Origin: Chromatiales bacterium
GTDB taxonomy: Bacteria; Pseudomonadota; Gammaproteobacteria; CAMYNG01
Direction of reading: 5' to 3'
NCBI GenBank assembly: GCA_026990045.1
Contig: JALSIK010000126.1
Coordinates: 1 to 24,376 of the forward strand
DNA: 24,376 nucleotides
Shown piece by piece: positions 1 through 9,274 of the stretch. Both the position numbers and the translations under genes were made by a program. Position 1 is the first letter of the stretch, and every line of letters begins with the position of its first letter. The notes below the pieces were generated by a model that had not been told where the DNA came from, did not search any database, and saw nothing but the letters and a program-made list of their open reading frames with translations.

Positions 1-3000
1 GCGGGCGACGGCGCGGCGGGCCAGGCGGAGGAGCTGGCGCGCTGGCTGTTCTCGCGCGACCGCCTGCAGGTCCACGGGGGCGAAGTGGAGTGGCGCGACG
101 CGCGCCATCCCGGGCGCCACTGGCACTTCCAGGACATCGAGGCGGTGCTGGAGAACAGCGGCGGCCGGCACCGGCTGTCCGGCTCCTTCGCCCCTCCGCA
201 GGCGCTGGGCCAGCGCCTGGCCTTCGCCGCCGACCTGGAGGGGGAGGTGGCGGGCGGGACCTGGTCGGGCCGGATCCACCTCGCCGGCGAGGACCTGGAC
301 CTGGCGGCCTGGAGCCGGCTGGCGGGAGAGAACGGGATCTCGGCCCGGGGCGGGCGGGCCACGGTGGCCCTGTGGCTGCGGCTCCGCGACAGCCGGCTGG
401 CGGCTGCGTCGGGGCGGCTCGGGGTGCTGGGGCCGCGCCTGGTGGTGCCGGGGCACGAAGGCGTCCTGGCCGCGGACGCCGTGGCCGCCAGCTTCCGCTG
501 GCGCCGCTTGGAAACGGGGTGGCGGCTGGCGCTGCCGCGGCTGGAGGTGACCTGGGCCGGCGAGCGCTGGCCGGTCATGGCCCTGGCCCTGGCGCGGGAG
601 GCGGCGCCCGGCGCGGCGGACCGGCTGCGCCTGCGGGGACGGAACCTGGCGGTGGAACCCCTGTCCCGCTGGCTGGTGCGCCACCAGCTGCCCGACGCCG
701 AAACGGCGGCCTGGCTTGCCGCGCTGGCGCCTGCCGGGCGCATGGAAGAGTTCTACGTGGAGACCGAGGCCGGCCGCCCCCCGGCGAGGATCCCGTCACG
801 GTTCAGCGCCCGGTTCCGGGACTTCTCGGCCCGGGCGACGGGCCGCCTGCCCCGGGTGTCCGGGCTCGGCGGCGAGGTGCGGCTGGACCCCGACGGCGGG
901 GTGGCCAGCATTCATGGTGGTGAGGTGGGCGTGCACTTGCCGCGCCTGTTCCGCGGGCCCTGGCACTTCCGGCAGGTGGCGGGGCGCGCGCGCTGGTACC
1001 GCCACGGCGGCCAGTGGCACGTGGAGAGCCCCTACTTCCTGGCCCACGAGCAGGGGCTGCGGGCGGAGGGCGCGTTCACCCTGATCCTGCCGCCGGCCGG
1101 GGCCCCGCCCTTCCTGGACCTGCAGGCCCGCCTGGGCGAGGGCGATGCCGCGGCCACGCCGCGGTTTCTGCCCGCCGGCATCATGGAGCCGGAGCTGGTG
1201 GCATGGCTGGATGGGGCCATCCGGCAGGGACGGGTGTCCGGCGGCGGGGTGGTGTTCCGCGGGCGCCTGGATCACTTTCCCTTCCGCCACCGCCGCGGCC
1301 GGTTCCTGGTGGACTTCGAGGCCGAGGATTTGCGCCTGAAGTTCCGCCCCGACTGGCCCGCGCTGGAGCAGGCCCGGGTGGCGGGGCGGTTCACCGGCAC
1401 CGCCATGGATCTGGTGGTCACCGGCGCGCGGCTGGAGCGCGTCACCCTGTCTTCCTCGCGGGTGACCATCGGCGACCTGGAGAACGCGGTGCTGGTGGTG
1501 GACACCTCCGCCCGGGCCGGCCTGGAGGCCCTGGCCGGGCTGCTCGCCGCCTCGCCCCCGGGGGCCGGCGTGCGGGCGGCCCTGGAGGGGGCCCGTTTCA
1601 GCGGCGAGGGCGAGGCCCGCCTGCACCTGGAGCTGCCGCTGTCGCCCAGGGCGGCCGCCGCCCGGCCGCTGCGGTTCCAGGGCCGGGTGGTGCTGGACGG
1701 GCCCGAGCTGGCGCTGTACGGCGGGCGTCTCACCGCCCGCAGCCGGGCGGTGCGCATCGCCTTCGACGAACGCTCGGTGTCGGTGCCGCCCTTTGCCGCC
1801 ACCGTGCTGGGCGGCCCGGCGGAGTTCACGGTGTTCACCCAGCAGACACCCCGGGGGCCGCTGGTCCGGATCGCGGCCTGGGGCGAGGCGGCCCCGGCCG
1901 CCGTCAACCGCCTGCTGAAGGCACTGGGCCGCGGCCGGGTCACCGGCCCGCAGCCCTGGCAGGGCCTGTTCCAGTCGGGGTACCTGGGCGGGGCCGGTGC
2001 CCATCCTGCCTACCTGGCGGGCATCACCCGCCTGCCGGCTGCGGCCTTGAGGCTGCCGCCGCCGGTGCGGCCCGCGGCCGATGGCCGCATCCGGGTGGTG
2101 GCGGCCCTGCGGGAGCCCGCGGGCAGCAACCCGGTGCTGGAACTGGAACTGGGGAAGAACCTGTTTTCCCGCTGGCGCCTGCGGCAGGGCGAGGCGGGGA
2201 TGGTGGTGGAGCGGGGGGCCGTCCGCTTCGGTGGGCCCGCCGCACTGCCCCCGCAGGCCGTCCTGGCGGTCAGCGGCAGCCCCGGCCGGGTGCCCCTGCG
2301 CGACTGGCTGGCCGTGGCCCGGTCGCTGCCCGGTGACGGCGGTGCCCTGCGCCTGCCCGTGCGCCTGGACCTGGGGCGGCTGGTGCTGGTCAAGGGACGG
2401 GCCGCCGCGCCGCCGGCGGCCGCCGGCCGGCTGGCCCCGCACGACGTGCCGCCGGTGAGCGGACAGGTGGCCCGGTTCTCCGTGGGCGATACCGATCTCG
2501 GCAGGCTGCAGGTGGACCTGGCCCATTCCCCGCACGGCCTGGACATCAACCGCTTCGACTTCCATACCGGGATCTACGACATCCGCATCAACGGCAGCTG
2601 GACCCGCCGCCGCCAGGCACAGGAGACCGCCCTCACCGTCAAGGCCCGCACCTCGGACGCGGGGGCCATGGTCTCGCGCCTGGGCTACCGGGGCATCGTC
2701 GAGGGCGGCCAGGGCGAGGCCGAGGTGACCCTGTACTGGGAGGACTCGCCGTTCGCCTTCGCCTGGGACAAGGTGCGGGGCCGGGCCCGCATCGAGCTGC
2801 GCCACGGCTCCTTGCGCGAGGTGGAACCGGGCGCCGGCCGCCTGCTGGGGCTGCTCAGCCTGTCGGGGCTGGCGCGGCGCCTGATCCTGGATTTCCGCGA
2901 CCTGGCCGGCAAGGGCCTGCACTTCGACCGCCTCGGCGGCACGTTCCGCATCAAGGGCGGCGATGCCTTCACCGACGACCTGGAGATGGAGAGCACCGTG

Positions 3001-3291
3001 GGCCTGGTGCAGGTGCGCGGGCGCACCGGGCTGGCGGCGCGTGACTTCGACCAGTACATCATCGTGCAGCCGGGCGTGGGCGACACGGTGGCGGTGGGCA
3101 GCGGCATGGCCTTCGGGGCCCAGGTGGGGGTGGTGGTGTTCCTGCTCGATCGCCTGTTCGGCCGTCCCATCGATGTCGCCTCCAGCGTCCAGTACCGGGT
3201 CACCGGTTCGTGGGAGGCCCCGGTGATCCGCAAGATCAAGGCGCCGCGGGCGCCGGCGGCCGACGACGAGGAAGACGAAGACGATTTCTGA
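1..3291 (+). CDS. yhdP: YhdP family AsmA-like phospholipid transport protein, 5' end missing
   Basis: The reading frame is open from base 1, so the start lies upstream of the window; 1096 residues are visible, against about 1270 in E. coli YhdP. YhdP is a large inner-membrane-anchored, periplasm-spanning protein of the AsmA/TamB group, implicated in moving phospholipids to the outer membrane. The N-terminal membrane anchor is not in view. The visible part is long, low in cysteine and rich in alternating beta-type segments. Near the C-terminus are the family's typical stretches: GTFRIKGG, FTDDLEMES, VQPGVGDT and a glycine-rich hydrophobic segment. The protein ends in an acidic tail of Asp and Glu. 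The first internal ATG (base 85) is not the start, because recognisable YhdP-like sequence (WLFSRDRLQVHGGEVEWRD) continues in front of it. Position before a nitrilase and tldD matches the order in Pseudomonas-type genomes. Confident family call. Confidence 0.93.
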   Translation, partial: AGDGAAGQAEELARWLFSRDRLQVHGGEVEWRDARHPGRHWHFQDIEAVLENSGGRHRLSGSFAPPQALGQRLAFAADLEGEVAGGTWSGRIHLAGEDLDLAAWSRLAGENGISARGGRATVALWLRLRDSRLAAASGRLGVLGPRLVVPGHEGVLAADAVAASFRWRRLETGWRLALPRLEVTWAGERWPVMALALAREAAPGAADRLRLRGRNLAVEPLSRWLVRHQLPDAETAAWLAALAPAGRMEEFYVETEAGRPPARIPSRFSARFRDFSARATGRLPRVSGLGGEVRLDPDGGVASIHGGEVGVHLPRLFRGPWHFRQVAGRARWYRHGGQWHVESPYFLAHEQGLRAEGAFTLILPPAGAPPFLDLQARLGEGDAAATPRFLPAGIMEPELVAWLDGAIRQGRVSGGGVVFRGRLDHFPFRHRRGRFLVDFEAEDLRLKFRPDWPALEQARVAGRFTGTAMDLVVTGARLERVTLSSSRVTIGDLENAVLVVDTSARAGLEALAGLLAASPPGAGVRAALEGARFSGEGEARLHLELPLSPRAAAARPLRFQGRVVLDGPELALYGGRLTARSRAVRIAFDERSVSVPPFAATVLGGPAEFTVFTQQTPRGPLVRIAAWGEAAPAAVNRLLKALGRGRVTGPQPWQGLFQSGYLGGAGAHPAYLAGITRLPAAALRLPPPVRPAADGRIRVVAALREPAGSNPVLELELGKNLFSRWRLRQGEAGMVVERGAVRFGGPAALPPQAVLAVSGSPGRVPLRDWLAVARSLPGDGGALRLPVRLDLGRLVLVKGRAAAPPAAAGRLAPHDVPPVSGQVARFSVGDTDLGRLQVDLAHSPHGLDINRFDFHTGIYDIRINGSWTRRRQAQETALTVKARTSDAGAMVSRLGYRGIVEGGQGEAEVTLYWEDSPFAFAWDKVRGRARIELRHGSLREVEPGAGRLLGLLSLSGLARRLILDFRDLAGKGLHFDRLGGTFRIKGGDAFTDDLEMESTVGLVQVRGRTGLAARDFDQYIIVQPGVGDTVAVGSGMAFGAQVGVVVFLLDRLFGRPIDVASSVQYRVTGSWEAPVIRKIKAPRAPAADDEEDEDDF

Positions 3292-3354
3292 CGGCGCCCC
3301 CTGTGCGTCGCCGTGTTCCCGCGCATTTCGGACCGCCGCCGGGCGGCGATGTGG

Positions 3355-3360
3355 TATCCT
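3355..3360 (+). promoter_or_regulatory. Possible extended -10 element before the small exported protein gene
   Basis: The sequence TGGTATCCT (TGn followed by TATCCT) ends eight bases before the ATG at 3368. It resembles an extended -10 box. No good -35 hexamer is seen, and a small CGCCG/CGGCG hairpin (3334-3348) sits just upstream. If real, the transcript would have almost no leader. Weak evidence. Confidence 0.3.
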
Positions 3361-3367
3361 GCACCAC

Positions 3368-3708
3368 ATGAAGAACCTGTTGATTCCCTTGCTGTTTTGC
3401 GTGCCCGCCGTGACAGCCGGCGAGGCCCGCTTCACGCTCTCCGCCGGCGAGTGGGCGGTGCCGCGCGACGCCGACGCGGTGCGCGCCATGCCGGCCCTGC
3501 GGGAGGCGGTGCAGGCCCTGGATGCACAGCCGGGCGCGCGCCTGCGCCTGCGCTATCCCGGCGGCGACGAGGGCACGGTGTGGGTCAACGAGGTGCGGGC
3601 CTGGCTGGTGTCGCTGGGGGTCTCCTCCGCCCGCCTGGAGCTGGTGCCGGGCGCGGCGCGGGGCGACGTGCTGGCGCTGGAAGTGGTAATGCCGCCGGGA
3701 GGCCGGCC

Positions 3709-3712
<4 letters not shown>
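3368..3712 (+). CDS. Small exported protein of unknown function
   Basis: 114 residues. The first 18 or so (MKNLLIPLLFCVPAVTAG) look like a cleavable Sec signal peptide, so the mature protein of about 96 residues should be periplasmic. No function is recognised with certainty. The middle, with a helix-like segment, then ARLRLRYPGGDEG, then VRAWLVSLGVSSARLEL, has the spacing of one beta-alpha-beta half of an OmpA/MotB-type peptidoglycan-binding fold (RA...L...GV...R). This is a resemblance by eye only, and the usual NxxLSxxR signature is absent. The ATG is chosen because it gives the signal peptide. The stop overlaps the GTG of the nitrilase gene by 4 bp (GTGA), so the two are probably translationally coupled. 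Confidence 0.75.
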
Positions 3713-4535
<823 letters not shown>

Positions 4536-4539
<4 letters not shown>

Positions 4540-5981
4540 GCGCCCCGGCCCTGGACATCGCCCGCCGTGTCCTGCTGGAGCCCGGCGGCGTCGACGACGG
4601 CGCGCTGCAGCGCACCCTGGACCGCATCATGGGGCGCGCCGTGGACCGCGCCGATCTCTATTTCCAGACCGTGCGCCACGAGTCCTGGTCGCTGGAGGAC
4701 GGCATGGTGCGCGAGGGCAGTCACGGCATCGACCAGGGCGTGGGCGCGCGTGCCGTCGCCGGCGAGAAGACCGGCTTCGCCTACTCCGACGAGATCGTGG
4801 CGCCGGCGCTGGAGCGCGCGGCGGAGGCGGCGCGCGCCATCGCCCGCAGCGGCGGCGAGGGCCGGATCCAGGCCTGGCGGTCGGTGCCGGGCCACGACCT
4901 GTACCTGCCGGACGATCCCCTGGCCTCGTTGCCGGCGGCGGACAAGGTGGCCCTGCTCCGGCACGTGGACCAGGTGGCGCGGTCCGCCGATGCGCGGGTG
5001 AGCCAGGTGTTCGTCTCCCTGGCCGGGGTGCACGAGGTCATCCTGGTGGTGGACACCGAGGGCACGCTGGCGGCCGACGTGCGCCCGCTGGTGCGGCTCA
5101 ACGTCACGGTCATCGCCGAGCAGGGCGGTCGCCGCGAGCAGGGCAGTGCCGGCGGCGGCGGCCGCTTCGGCTACGGCTGGTTCCTGGAGGACGACCGCGC
5201 CGGCGGCTTCGCCCGCGAGGCGGTGCGCCAGGCCCTGGTCAACCTGGAGGCGGGCGAGGCCCCCGCCGGCACCATGGACGTGGTACTGGGCCCCGGCTGG
5301 CCCGGGGTGCTGCTGCACGAGGCGGTGGGCCATGGCCTGGAGGGCGACTTCAACCGCAAGGGATCGTCGGCCTTCGCCGGCCGCCTGGGCGAGCGCGTGG
5401 CCTCGCCCCTGTGCACGGTGGTGGACGACGGCACGCTGGCGCAGCGGCGCGGCTCCCTCAACGTGGACGACGAGGGCGTGCCCACCTCGCGCACCGTGCT
5501 CATCGAGAAGGGGGTGCTCAAGGGCTACATGCAGGACCGGCTCAACGCCCGCCTCATGGGCATGGCCCCCACCGGCAACGGCCGCCGCGAGTCCTACGCC
5601 CACCTGCCCATGCCGCGCATGACCAACACCTTCATGCTGCCGGGCGCGCACGATCCGCAGGAGATCATCGCCTCGGTCGAGCGCGGGCTCTACGCGGTCA
5701 ACTTCGGCGGGGGCCAGGTGGACATCACCTCGGGCAAGTTCGTGTTCTCCGCCTGCGAGGCCTACCTCATCGAGAACGGGCGCGTCACCCGGCCGGTCAG
5801 GGGCGCGACCCTGGTGGGCAACGGCCCCGACGTGCTCACCCGGGTGACCATGGTGGGCAACGATCTGGAGCTGGACACCGGCATCGGCACCTGCGGCAAG
5901 GAAGGGCAGAGCGTGCCGGTGGGCGTGGGCCAGCCCACCCTCAAGGTGGAAGGGCTCACCGTGGGCGGCACCGCCCACTGA
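4536..5981 (+). CDS. tldD: TldD, catalytic subunit of the TldD/TldE metalloprotease
   Basis: 481 residues, the same length as E. coli TldD. With PmbA (TldE) it forms a cytoplasmic zinc protease that degrades unfolded peptides, trims microcin B17 and processes CcdA. The zinc motif HExxxH is present as HEAVGH (H261, E262, H265), and the family's third-ligand cysteine matches C453 in GIGTCGKEGQ. Other family stretches are SSAFAGRLGERVAS, LNVDDEGVPT and RESYAHLPMPRMTNT. The start is GTG at 4536 within GTGA of the nitrilase stop, giving the expected N-terminus; an upstream in-frame extension is only the shadow of the nitrilase gene. pmbA follows after 11 bp, so both subunits are probably made from one transcript in similar amounts. 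Confidence 0.97.
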
Positions 5982-5992
5982 GGAGCGTCGCC

Positions 5993-7366
5993 GTGAGCCG
6001 CCCTGCCCACCTGCTGATCCCCGCCTCGTCGGCCTGGCCGGCCGACATCGATCCCCAGCGGCTGCACGACCTGGTGGCGCAGGTGCTGGAGCGGGCCCGC
6101 GCCGCGGGCGCCGACGCGGCCGAGGCCGGCCTCACCGTGGACGGCGGGCTGTCGGTCAACGTGCGCCTGGGCGAGGTGGACACGCTGGAGTACCACCGCG
6201 ACAAGGGCCTGGGCGTGACCCTGTACTTCGGCCGGCGCAAGGGCAGCGCCAGCACCACCGACTTCAGTCCCCGTGCCGTCGCGGAGACCGTGGCCGCGGC
6301 GGCGGACATCGCCCGCTACACCTCCGAGGATCCCTGCGCCGGCCTGCCCGAGGCGGGCGACCTGGCGCGCGAGATCCCGGACCTCGACCTCTACCACGCC
6401 TGGGACCTGGATGCCGACGCCGCCATCGCCCTGGCCCGGGAGTGCGAGGCCGCGGCCCTGGGGTTCGATGCCCGCATCACCAACTCCGAGGGCGCCACCC
6501 TCGACACCCACGGCGGCTACCGGGTCTACGGCAACACCCACGGCTTCCTCGCCGGCTACGCCAGCTCGCGCCACAGCCTGAGCTGCACCGTCATCGGCGA
6601 GGAGGACGGCGCCATGCAGCGCGACTACTGGTACACGGTGGCGCGCCACCCCGGGGACCTGGAGCCGGCGGAAGCGGTGGGCCGGCACGCGGCGCGGCGC
6701 ACGGTGCGGCGGCTGGGGGCGCGGAGCATGGCCACCGGCCGCATGCCGGTGCTGTTCGCGCCCGAGGTGGCGCGCGGCCTGGTGGGACACTTCCTGCGTG
6801 CCGTCAACGGCCACGCCCTGTACCGCAAGGCCTCGTTCCTGCTGGACCACCTGGGGCGGCCGGTGTTCCCGGACTGGCTGGACATGGACGAGCGGCCCCA
6901 CCTGCCGCGGGCGCTGGGCTCGGCGCCGTTCGACAACGAGGGCGTGGCCACCCGCGACCGCCACCTGGTGGAGGGCGGCGTGCTCCAGGGCTACGTGCTC
7001 GACAGCTACGCGGCCCGGCGCCTGGGCCTGCGCACCACCGGCAACGCCGGCGGCACCCACAACGTGTTCGTGGGCGACAGCGGGCTGGACTTCGACGGCC
7101 TGCTGGAAGAGATGGGCGACGGCCTGCTGGTCACCGAGCTCATGGGCCAGGGGGTCAACCCGGTGACCGGCGACTACTCCCGCGGCGCGGCCGGCTTCCG
7201 CATCGAGAACGGCGCCATCGCCGGCCCGGTGCACGAGATCACCATCGCCGGCAACCTCCGCGACATGTACCGCGGCATCGTCGCCACCGGCACCGATTAC
7301 GACCGGCGCGGCAACGTGATCACCGGCTCCATCCTCGTCGGCGAGATGACCGTCGCCGGCCGGTGA
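5993..7366 (+). CDS. pmbA: PmbA/TldE, non-catalytic partner of TldD
   Basis: 457 residues, close to E. coli PmbA (450). It belongs to the same fold as TldD but lacks an HExxxH motif, as expected for the TldE subunit that shapes the protease chamber. Family stretches include DGGLSVNVRLGEVDTLEYH, SASTTDFSP, SEGATLDTHGGY, TTGNAGGTHNVFV and VTELMGQGVNPVTGDYSRG. The start is GTG at 5993, preceded by AGGAG (5981-5985) with 7-bp spacing and placed 11 bp after the tldD stop. In many relatives yjgA sits next to pmbA; it is not present here, and tldD and pmbA are directly adjacent. The gene is followed by the repeat-bearing intergenic region. Confidence 0.97.
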   Translation: MSRPAHLLIPASSAWPADIDPQRLHDLVAQVLERARAAGADAAEAGLTVDGGLSVNVRLGEVDTLEYHRDKGLGVTLYFGRRKGSASTTDFSPRAVAETVAAAADIARYTSEDPCAGLPEAGDLAREIPDLDLYHAWDLDADAAIALARECEAAALGFDARITNSEGATLDTHGGYRVYGNTHGFLAGYASSRHSLSCTVIGEEDGAMQRDYWYTVARHPGDLEPAEAVGRHAARRTVRRLGARSMATGRMPVLFAPEVARGLVGHFLRAVNGHALYRKASFLLDHLGRPVFPDWLDMDERPHLPRALGSAPFDNEGVATRDRHLVEGGVLQGYVLDSYAARRLGLRTTGNAGGTHNVFVGDSGLDFDGLLEEMGDGLLVTELMGQGVNPVTGDYSRGAAGFRIENGAIAGPVHEITIAGNLRDMYRGIVATGTDYDRRGNVITGSILVGEMTVAGR

Positions 7367-7387
7367 GTCCCGTTCCGGCGTGAATGC

Positions 7388-7412
7388 AAGGGCGGGTTCA
7401 TGCCCCTTCTTT
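7388..7412 (+). terminator. Weak possible terminator after pmbA
   Basis: AAGGGC and GCCCCTT can pair around the loop GGGTTCAT with one bulged C, followed by CTTCTTT. The U-tract is poor, so termination is only a possibility. Confidence 0.25.
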
Positions 7413-7430
7413 GGGGTGTTCGATGGGACC

Positions 7431-7461
7431 TTTCAACGCAAAGGACGCAAAGGGCGCAAAG
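7431..7461 (+). repeat. A-type repeat arm, forward (CGCAAAG x3)
   Basis: TTTCAA is followed by three CGCAAAG heptamers at 7437, 7446 and 7455, a period of 9 bp. The reverse-complement arm is at 7665-7694, and the ten-base edge TTTCAACGCA recurs at 7549 and, inverted, at 7685-7694. Confidence 0.9.
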
Positions 7462-7548
7462 GTGATCAATTCCTTCTTCAATCCCCGGCTCCCCACGGAA
7501 GATCCGGTGGCGCGATGGCTGCGCCATGACACCCTGCGCGGCTCTTTC

Positions 7549-7585
7549 TTTCAACGCAGAGGCGCAGAGACGCAGAGGCGCAGAG
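7549..7585 (+). repeat. B-type repeat arm, forward (CGCAGAG x4)
   Basis: TTTCAA is followed by four CGCAGAG heptamers at 7555, 7563, 7571 and 7579, a period of 8 bp. It has the same left edge as the A-type arm but the variant heptamer and shorter period. Its inverted partner is at 7783-7820. Confidence 0.9.
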
Positions 7586-7664
7586 AACGAAAATTCATGA
7601 ATATATGTATGAGCCCGGTGCAGGCGGCAGTACCAGGGCTTCGCCGCATATACGGATCCGAGAT

Positions 7665-7694
7665 CTTTGCGTCCTTTGCACCTTTGCGTTGAAA
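7665..7694 (-). repeat. A-type repeat arm, inverted (CTTTGCG x3)
   Basis: CTTTGCG, CTTTGCA (one mismatch) and CTTTGCG start at 7665, 7674 and 7682, followed by TTGAAA. This is the reverse complement of the arm at 7431-7461. It could also pair in RNA with the B forward arm through G-U wobble. Confidence 0.9.
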
Positions 7695-7782
7695 CAAGGA
7701 ATATATACGGGCCTGGCCGCTGGGGATTTTTCCGGTGCCCGTTCCTGATTCATTTCTCGTCATCCACCCGCAAGCCCGGAAT

Positions 7783-7820
7783 CTCTGCGTTCTCTGCGTC
7801 TCTGCGCCTCTGCGTTGAAG
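7783..7820 (-). repeat. B-type repeat arm, inverted (CTCTGCG x4)
   Basis: Four CTCTGCG heptamers start at 7783, 7792, 7800 and 7808, followed by TTGAAG. This is the reverse complement of the arm at 7549-7585. It ends 34 bp from the mgtE stop codon. Confidence 0.9.
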
Positions 7821-7853
7821 CTGTGTAGGAGAAAATTCCCAGCCCCCAGCCCC

Positions 7854-9212
7854 TCACAGGAGATACAGCGTCGCCAGGCCGAGGAAGGCGAAGAAGCCCA
7901 CCACGTCGGTGATGGTGGTGAGCACCACCGATCCGGCCAGGGCCGGGTCCACGCCCAGGCGGCGCAGCACCAGCGGAATGACGGCCCCGGAGACGGCGGC
8001 CACCGCCAGGTTGATGAGGATGGCCATGGCGATGACCACGCTGATGCGGTAGTCGTCGAACCAGGCGCCGGCGATGGCGGCGATGACCACGGCCCAGAAC
8101 AGGCCGTTGAGCACGCCCACGGCGGTTTCCTTGACCACGAGCCGGCGCACGTTGCGGTCCGCCAGCCGGCCCAGGGCCAGGCCGCGGATCACCAGGGTCA
8201 GGGTCTGGCTGCCGGCGATGCCGCCCATGCTGGCGACGATGGGCATGAGGATGGCCAGGGCCACCACCCGTTCCAGGGTGGGCTGGAACAGGCCGATGAC
8301 CCAGGAGGCGAGCAGGGCGGTGAGCAGGTTCACGCCCAGCCACGGCGTGCGCCGGCGCGCGCTCACCGCCGCCGGTGCGAACATGTCGTCCTCCTCGCTG
8401 AGGCCGGCGGTGGCCAGCAGCGAGTGGTCGGCCTCGTCGCGGATCACGTCCACCACGTCGTCGATGGTGATACGGCCCAGCAGCCGGCCGGCCTCGTCCA
8501 CCACCGGGGCGGTGACCAGGTCGCGGCGCTCGAACAGGGCCGCCACCTCGGAGGCCGGCAGGTCGGCGGGGATGCCGTCCACGTCGCGGCGCATGACCGC
8601 CTCCACCATGATCTCGGGATCGTTGGTCACGATCTCGGTCAGGGGCAGCAGCCCCAGGTAGTGGCCGTCGCGGTCGGTGACGAACAGGTGGTCGGTGGTC
8701 TCCGGCAGCTCGCCGCGCAGGCGCAGGTAGCGCAGGACCACGTCGAGGGTGATGTCGGCCCGCACCACCACCGTGTCCAGGTCCATGAGGCCGCCGGCGG
8801 TGTCCTCCGGGAAGGACAGCACCGACTCCAGCCGCTGGCGGTCCTGCAGTTCCATGCTGCGCAGGAGCTCGTCGGTGACGTCCTTGGGCAGCTCCGGGAC
8901 CAGGTCCGCCAGGTCATCGGTGTCCAGGGTCTCGGTGGCGGCGACCAGCTCCTCCGGCGCCATCTTGTTCATGAGCGAGGCGCGCACCTCGTCGCTCAGG
9001 TGCAGCAGCACCTCGCCCTCGGCCTCGGCCGGGACATGGGGCCAGATGAGCTCGCGGTCGGAGGCGGGCAGTGATTCGAGGACGTGGGCGATCTCGGCCG
9101 GGTGCATCTCGTCGAGCAGCCCCGACAGCTCGTCGAGATCGCCCTGGTACAGGATCCGGGAGACGCGCTCCAGGTCGGTGATGGGTTCCTGCTGTACCTG
9201 CTCCGTCGCCAT
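7854..9212 (-). CDS. mgtE: MgtE family magnesium transporter
   Basis: 452 residues, usual length. MgtE is a homodimeric inner-membrane Mg2+ channel gated by its cytoplasmic domains. In order: an acidic helical N domain (about 15-140) with MHPAEIAHVLESLP; two CBS domains (about 142-200 and 205-262) with PEDTAGGLMDLDTVVV at the join; then about five membrane helices (290-452). The pore-region motif reads ASMGGIAGSQTLTLVIRGLALG, where the better-known form is GGNxGxQ, so an Ile replaces the Asn. The start is ATG at 9212, with GGGAG upstream at about 9-bp spacing; a much longer upstream frame is only the shadow of ptsI. It is the last gene of the minus-strand run, 62 bp after ptsI/ptsP, and may also have its own promoter. 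Hydrophobic GLATLYLL ends the protein. Confidence 0.95.
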   Translation of the reverse strand: MATEQVQQEPITDLERVSRILYQGDLDELSGLLDEMHPAEIAHVLESLPASDRELIWPHVPAEAEGEVLLHLSDEVRASLMNKMAPEELVAATETLDTDDLADLVPELPKDVTDELLRSMELQDRQRLESVLSFPEDTAGGLMDLDTVVVRADITLDVVLRYLRLRGELPETTDHLFVTDRDGHYLGLLPLTEIVTNDPEIMVEAVMRRDVDGIPADLPASEVAALFERRDLVTAPVVDEAGRLLGRITIDDVVDVIRDEADHSLLATAGLSEEDDMFAPAAVSARRRTPWLGVNLLTALLASWVIGLFQPTLERVVALAILMPIVASMGGIAGSQTLTLVIRGLALGRLADRNVRRLVVKETAVGVLNGLFWAVVIAAIAGAWFDDYRISVVIAMAILINLAVAAVSGAVIPLVLRRLGVDPALAGSVVLTTITDVVGFFAFLGLATLYLL

Positions 9213-9239
9213 GGATGGTCTCCCGCCGGGTGCGGGGCA

Positions 9240-9248
9240 AGTGTAACA
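9240..9248 (-). promoter_or_regulatory. Possible extended -10 element for mgtE
   Basis: On the minus strand the gap before mgtE contains TGTTACACT, which fits a TGn extended -10 with a 4/6 hexamer, about 28 bp before the ATG. No strong -35 is seen. The gap is too short for an M-box magnesium riboswitch. Confidence 0.3.
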
Positions 9249-9274
9249 GGCGTCCGGGGCGAATGCGACGCGGT

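Larger units (their letters stand above)
7367..7853. other. 487-bp non-coding region between convergent pmbA and mgtE, with interleaved inverted repeats
   Basis: No credible gene is seen. Short open frames here translate repeats of the kind NAKDAKGAK and QRRGAETQRRRE and are artefacts of the tandem heptamers. The region holds four repeat arms (listed separately), a TGGCGC/GCGCCA hairpin (7508-7526), a perfect ATTCATGAAT palindrome (7593-7602), a CGGATCCG palindrome (7653-7660) and AT-rich patches such as GAATATATGTATG and GGAATATATACGG. It is visibly richer in A and T than the flanking genes, which suggests a separate origin from the housekeeping backbone. Confidence 0.8.

Noticed and set aside
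796..3489. 897-residue antisense open frame over yhdP
   Set aside because: It is a low-complexity shadow of GC-rich codons opposite a recognised gene, with no domain.
5982..5992. yjgA between tldD and pmbA
   Set aside because: The genes are separated by only 11 bp; no yjgA is present.
7384..7763. Short open frames in the repeat region on both strands
   Set aside because: Their products are repeats of the heptamers (for example NAKDAKGAK, QRRGAETQRR), with no ribosome binding site or family similarity; they arise from the tandem arms.
7431..7820. CRISPR array
   Set aside because: The units are 7 bp with 1-2 bp between them, in opposite orientations, and there are no spacers or cas genes.
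9213..9274. M-box magnesium riboswitch upstream of mgtE
   Set aside because: The gap is only 62 bp, too short for that element, and no matching fold is seen.
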